NCBI GenBank assembly: GCA_036429605.1
Contig: JAVFKD010000015.1
Coordinates: forward strand, 3,557,421-3,621,420
Direction: 5' to 3'
Source of the DNA: Cladobotryum mycophilum
Taxonomy: Eukaryota > Ascomycota > Sordariomycetes > Hypocreales > Hypocreaceae
DNA: 64,000 nt
A program made the position numbers and the translations under genes. Position 1 is the first letter of the stretch, and each line of letters begins with the position of its first letter. Shown here piece by piece: positions 61,001-64,000 of this stretch. Below the pieces are notes generated by a model. It was not told where the DNA came from, searched no databases, and saw nothing but the letters and a program-made list of their open reading frames with translations.

Positions 61001-63096
61001 AACACTGAATGACCACCCTTTTTTTCTTTTTCATATTGTATAAATATACCAGTTCGAAATTCTTATTCTATAAGACTTTCACTTTTCTAGTTTCAGTAGT
61101 CCACAGGTGTGGTAATGTTTGGTAGGAGTCTTGGAATATGTGCTACGTACTATCTAGGTAGTTAACTGCATCCCCTCAGAACACCACATGCATATTAAAT
61201 GCCATGAAAGATACGACACGCATTTTACTTTTAATCACCTGCCATCACCATCATTTTTTTTACGAGTAGACTATTTGCTACTTGGAATACTTCACAATTA
61301 GCCGTCAATGTGAATGGGTTCAATGCGTAACTAGCCAGCAGCCGGAGACACCGTAGCTCGTGGCGTTGATACGACAAGCTGAAGAGTAAGGCTGGAGTAG
61401 TTTGTGCAAATGGCCAATTGACAGGTTGTCTACATCATCACCAGCTCCATGACCCAAGACCAGGCAACAGTTTATGCCAAGGCTGATCTACGTTAGCCGG
61501 CCAGCCTCGCCAACGGGTGGGCATGCGAGCCATCATTCCTCTGCATCTATTCATGTATATGTATTTAGGTATGTATGTTGGCTTCTGGTATGTATTGTCA
61601 TTTTGACGGTTCAACGCGGTTTGATAGGCTGCATGACACGTAATCTAGAGACGTGCCCAGGATGCTTGATTCGTATGAACTGGGGCTGATACTTCTTCAT
61701 CGGCCTGTGCCGAAAACAGATGGGCTGGCAGTCGATGTGGAGCTGGATTCCTGCTCGTGGCCAAGTGTCCCAAATCCGTGGGTTCGTTATCCATGGAACT
61801 GGGACGAGATGCCCGGTGTGTTGGTAGATCTCTTCCCGGACCCAGTTGATGAGAAACATAATACTTGTAGGTATCGATCGCCCAGAAACGGTGTTTTCTT
61901 TCCATCGCCGACTGAGCAGTGGGGGTTTCGAATGTCTAGACTTTATGACGGGTTAGGAGATAGTTGACAATGGATGGATATGAAATTATATCTCGTTATT
62001 GAGGTCAGGGATGAAGAGCCGCAATCGAGCATGGTAAAGCAGAGCCAGTTGGCACAGGTAGTTTTCAAGCAAGCAAACAGTAAATACTACTTGCAAGCAC
62101 CCGGCAGATGCCATGAATGTCAGTCCATCCAATGCACCAACCATCTGCTTTCGATATGGCAGGGCAGGGTGAGGCGAGCAGCAGGGAGAACGGGGAGAGC
62201 TCGAGCAAAGGCGACGGGAGGTTGTCTCTAGCGCCCGTTACAGCGCGCCTTGCGGGCTGATAAAAAAACCTGGAACACACCCCCTTCCAGGTTCCAGTAA
62301 TCCTGGGCACTCATCCACTGCTGCCACCGCCATGGTACTGGTACTGGCGCCTTAGCCTTCCAATGCCCAGCATCCCCGCCAGCACTAGACAGCCCTGAAG
62401 AGTCCACTGGAGGAGCCGCCAACACTGGAATTCAATTGGATCCATGCATCCATCCACGCAACAAATGTCCACTGTTTGAAGTGGTACGGAGTACTTTGTA
62501 CAAGTAGATGCCTAAGCCCAAGGCAGATGCATCCTTGAATTCAATCCTTTCCTTTCCATAGCAGCCACTTAATTTCTATTTGTCTGACGTCTTGGTGCTG
62601 ACTTGAATTCGTACCTCTCGTTCTTCCTCTCCCTCTCCCTCTCTCCCTCTCTGCCTCTCCGTCGATCCGTCTCTCCTCTCCTCCCTCGTCGTTTCTTACA
62701 AACCAAATTCTGCAGCACTAATCAATAATAGCCCGAACCATTTTTTTTTGGGCGGGCCTGCATTAGATCAGTGGTCTAGGCTCAACATTGCCATCTGCAG
62801 CCGCATGAGGAGAAGGTGTTCACGTTGACGTCTTGTCGCCACCGCGATCCGCTCAGCTATTCTCTGACCTACTGCTGTCAACCAACGTACGGCTGGCAAG
62901 CTGTGGGAAGGGAGTTTTGATAATCGTGCTCGATATGGTTGATTGTGCAGTAGTATTCCTACCAACACTGTTCATCTCCACTACCGTTTCTTACGGCGAG
63001 CTGCGACGCGGTCCTGTGCCGTAAATCATCTCGTAATAGACCTCACCGTTCCATCCATCCACCCCCGATTTCTGGGCTCGATATTGAGGAACGACC
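58081..63096. promoter_or_regulatory. Divergent 5-kb region between cdc24 and the F-box gene
   Basis: Both promoters lie here. The first kilobase next to cdc24 has TAGTAG/GGAGGA triplet runs (58920-58990). There is a G-rich TGGG/TGTGGG tract at 59348-59393. From 60 to 62 kb the sequence is AT-richer, with small open frames (60753-61001 plus, 61653-61967 plus, 60399-60599 minus) that match nothing I know. TACGGAGTA occurs at 62485-62493. Confidence 0.45.
59348..59393 (+). repeat. G-rich TGGG/TGTGGG tandem tract
   Basis: The segment is built only from GGG blocks separated by T or TGT, with more than eight GGG runs. It fits the G-quadruplex pattern (four or more G3 runs with loops of 1-3) and resembles TG-rich telomere-like sequence. 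Confidence 0.9.
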
Positions 63097-64000
63097 ATGT
63101 CCAAGAGAGAACAACTCCCACCATCCATCGGGCCATTCTCTCCTGCCCACCAACCTGACGAAGGTTATTCCGAAGATCCTCTGAATCCCATCAGCATTTC
63201 AGATCAAATAGCATCCGTCTTCTCTTCTCTGAGGTCTCCCGCCGACCTACCGCAATGGGTGGCAGCGAACGGCTCGCTTCTTCCAGTTTCTGTCAAAGCC
63301 AGTGAGTTTCTGCATCTCACCAACTCAAGTGCATCTTGCCGCAGTCTCTCTAACAGTGTGAGATAGAACTAGCCATGGCGCTACTTGATCAACTGCCCAC
63401 GTCTGCCATAGTCCAGATTGTGGAGCGTCTAAGTCCTCGACTCTACATCGATTTCATCAGACACCTGCCAGCCGAAATATGCTTGAAAATCCTCGGCTAT
63501 CTCGACCCCGTTTCTCTAGTCAGCGTATTGCGTACCTGTCGAGCTTGGTACGACCTCGCTCTCGATCGTAAATTATGGGAGAACCTCTATCATCTTGAAG
63601 GCTGGAAGGTTATTCGAACCGAGATCGACGCGTGGGAAATCAAGGCCAACACTGGCGTGCATAGTCCGATAGGACATCTGCAAAGGATACAGACATCAGA
63701 TGGACACACAAGCAAAATACGCGCCATCCTAAACGACGACGAGGACCTGGAGATGACTGATGGGGATCGACTGCCGAGCATCCAGGAGAGCAATAATCTT
63801 GGCAGCATATTTGGCTCCCCTGCATCGTCCTTCTCCTCAAACAGGCAGAATTTGCCTTCTTTGGGAGATATGAACCTGGGCGGCTTTGTAGGTAAGGGCA
63901 AGGGGGTAGACAGAGGTTTCGGATTATCCGAGGTGAGAGCCAAGCGTAAGGAGCCTGGTGGCAGCCCCGAGATATCACTACCCCCAATCGTGCAGACGGA
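63097..64000 (+). CDS. F-box protein, N-terminal part (cut by window edge)
   Basis: Exons 63097-63301 and 63367-64000 onward. The 65-bp intron has GTGAGT, CTAAC and ATAG and is phase 1. After a Ser/Pro-rich start (MSKREQLPPSIGPFSPAHQP) comes a helical stretch (LLDQLPTSAIVQIVERLSPR). The F-box itself spans about residues 98-143 (FIRHLPAEICLKILGYLDPV, VLRTCRAWYDLALDRKLWE). This arrangement, a short dimerisation-like helix directly before the F-box, is typical of Cdc4/Met30/Pof1-type F-box/WD40 subunits of SCF ubiquitin ligases. The following 100 residues are disordered, and WD40 repeats would lie beyond the window. Which substrate receptor it is cannot be told from this part. Confidence 0.8.

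Noticed and set aside
60753..61001. 82-codon plus-strand frame with a true ATG and ordinary composition
   Set aside because: It is a short single frame in AT-richer DNA, with no recognised domain and no supporting splice or neighbour evidence.
9526..61160. Recurring CTAGGTA / TACCTAG words, including CTACCTAGTACC twice
   Set aside because: I count about nine 7-mers, close to the number expected by chance in 64 kb. The longer matches are too few to judge.
61653..61967. 104-codon plus-strand frame (PNPWVRYPWNWDEMPGV...)
   Set aside because: Not recognised, and an open frame overlaps it on the other strand. It is not enough to call a gene.

Overview
This is nuclear DNA of a filamentous ascomycete, most likely a Sordariomycete and probably Hypocreales. 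The evidence is short introns (about 47-90 bp, one of 181 bp), GT...AG borders with CTAAC/CTGAC-like branch points, pyrimidine-rich leaders and a set of conserved Pezizomycotina housekeeping genes. There is no sign of a virus, plasmid or prokaryotic operon. I cannot fix the species.

Layout. 1-584 (-): N-terminal part of a TFIP11/Ntr1-type spliceosome-disassembly protein, cut by the left edge. 2448-5251 (+): Stu2/XMAP215-type TOG microtubule polymerase. 5252-35022: about 30 kb with no intact protein gene that I can support. It holds a broken minus-strand gene (about 6570-7768), an intron-containing tRNA-Arg(CCU) at 13427-13524, and many microsatellites and homopurine/homopyrimidine tracts. 35023-37031 (+): three-exon C2H2 zinc-finger protein, whose upstream side is this desert. 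40929-42274 (+): Yvh1 dual-specificity phosphatase. 42275-48648: another gene-free stretch. 48649-49382 (-) and 49676-51445 (+): divergent Vfa1 and Rtt106 sharing a 293-bp promoter. 52668-53127 (+): mitoribosomal Mrp10. 54799-58080 (-): Cdc24 Rho GEF. 58081-63096: 5-kb intergenic with a G-rich tract. 63097-64000 (+): start of an F-box protein cut by the right edge.

The genes do not form a pathway or cluster. They cover splicing, microtubule growth, transcription, ribosome maturation/phosphatase signalling, ESCRT/Vps4 function, H3-H4 deposition, mitochondrial translation, polarity and SCF ubiquitination.

Three conserved genes (stu2, yvh1, cdc24) need a one-base correction, each at a run of five or six G/C bases, to keep one reading frame. 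This looks more like base-calling error than biology, although short alternative introns could explain the first two. The most interesting biological items are the very large non-coding interval upstream of the C2H2 gene, the gene relic inside it, and a dispersed TACGGAGTA 9-mer that occurs far more often than chance. I found no convincing new multi-gene system.
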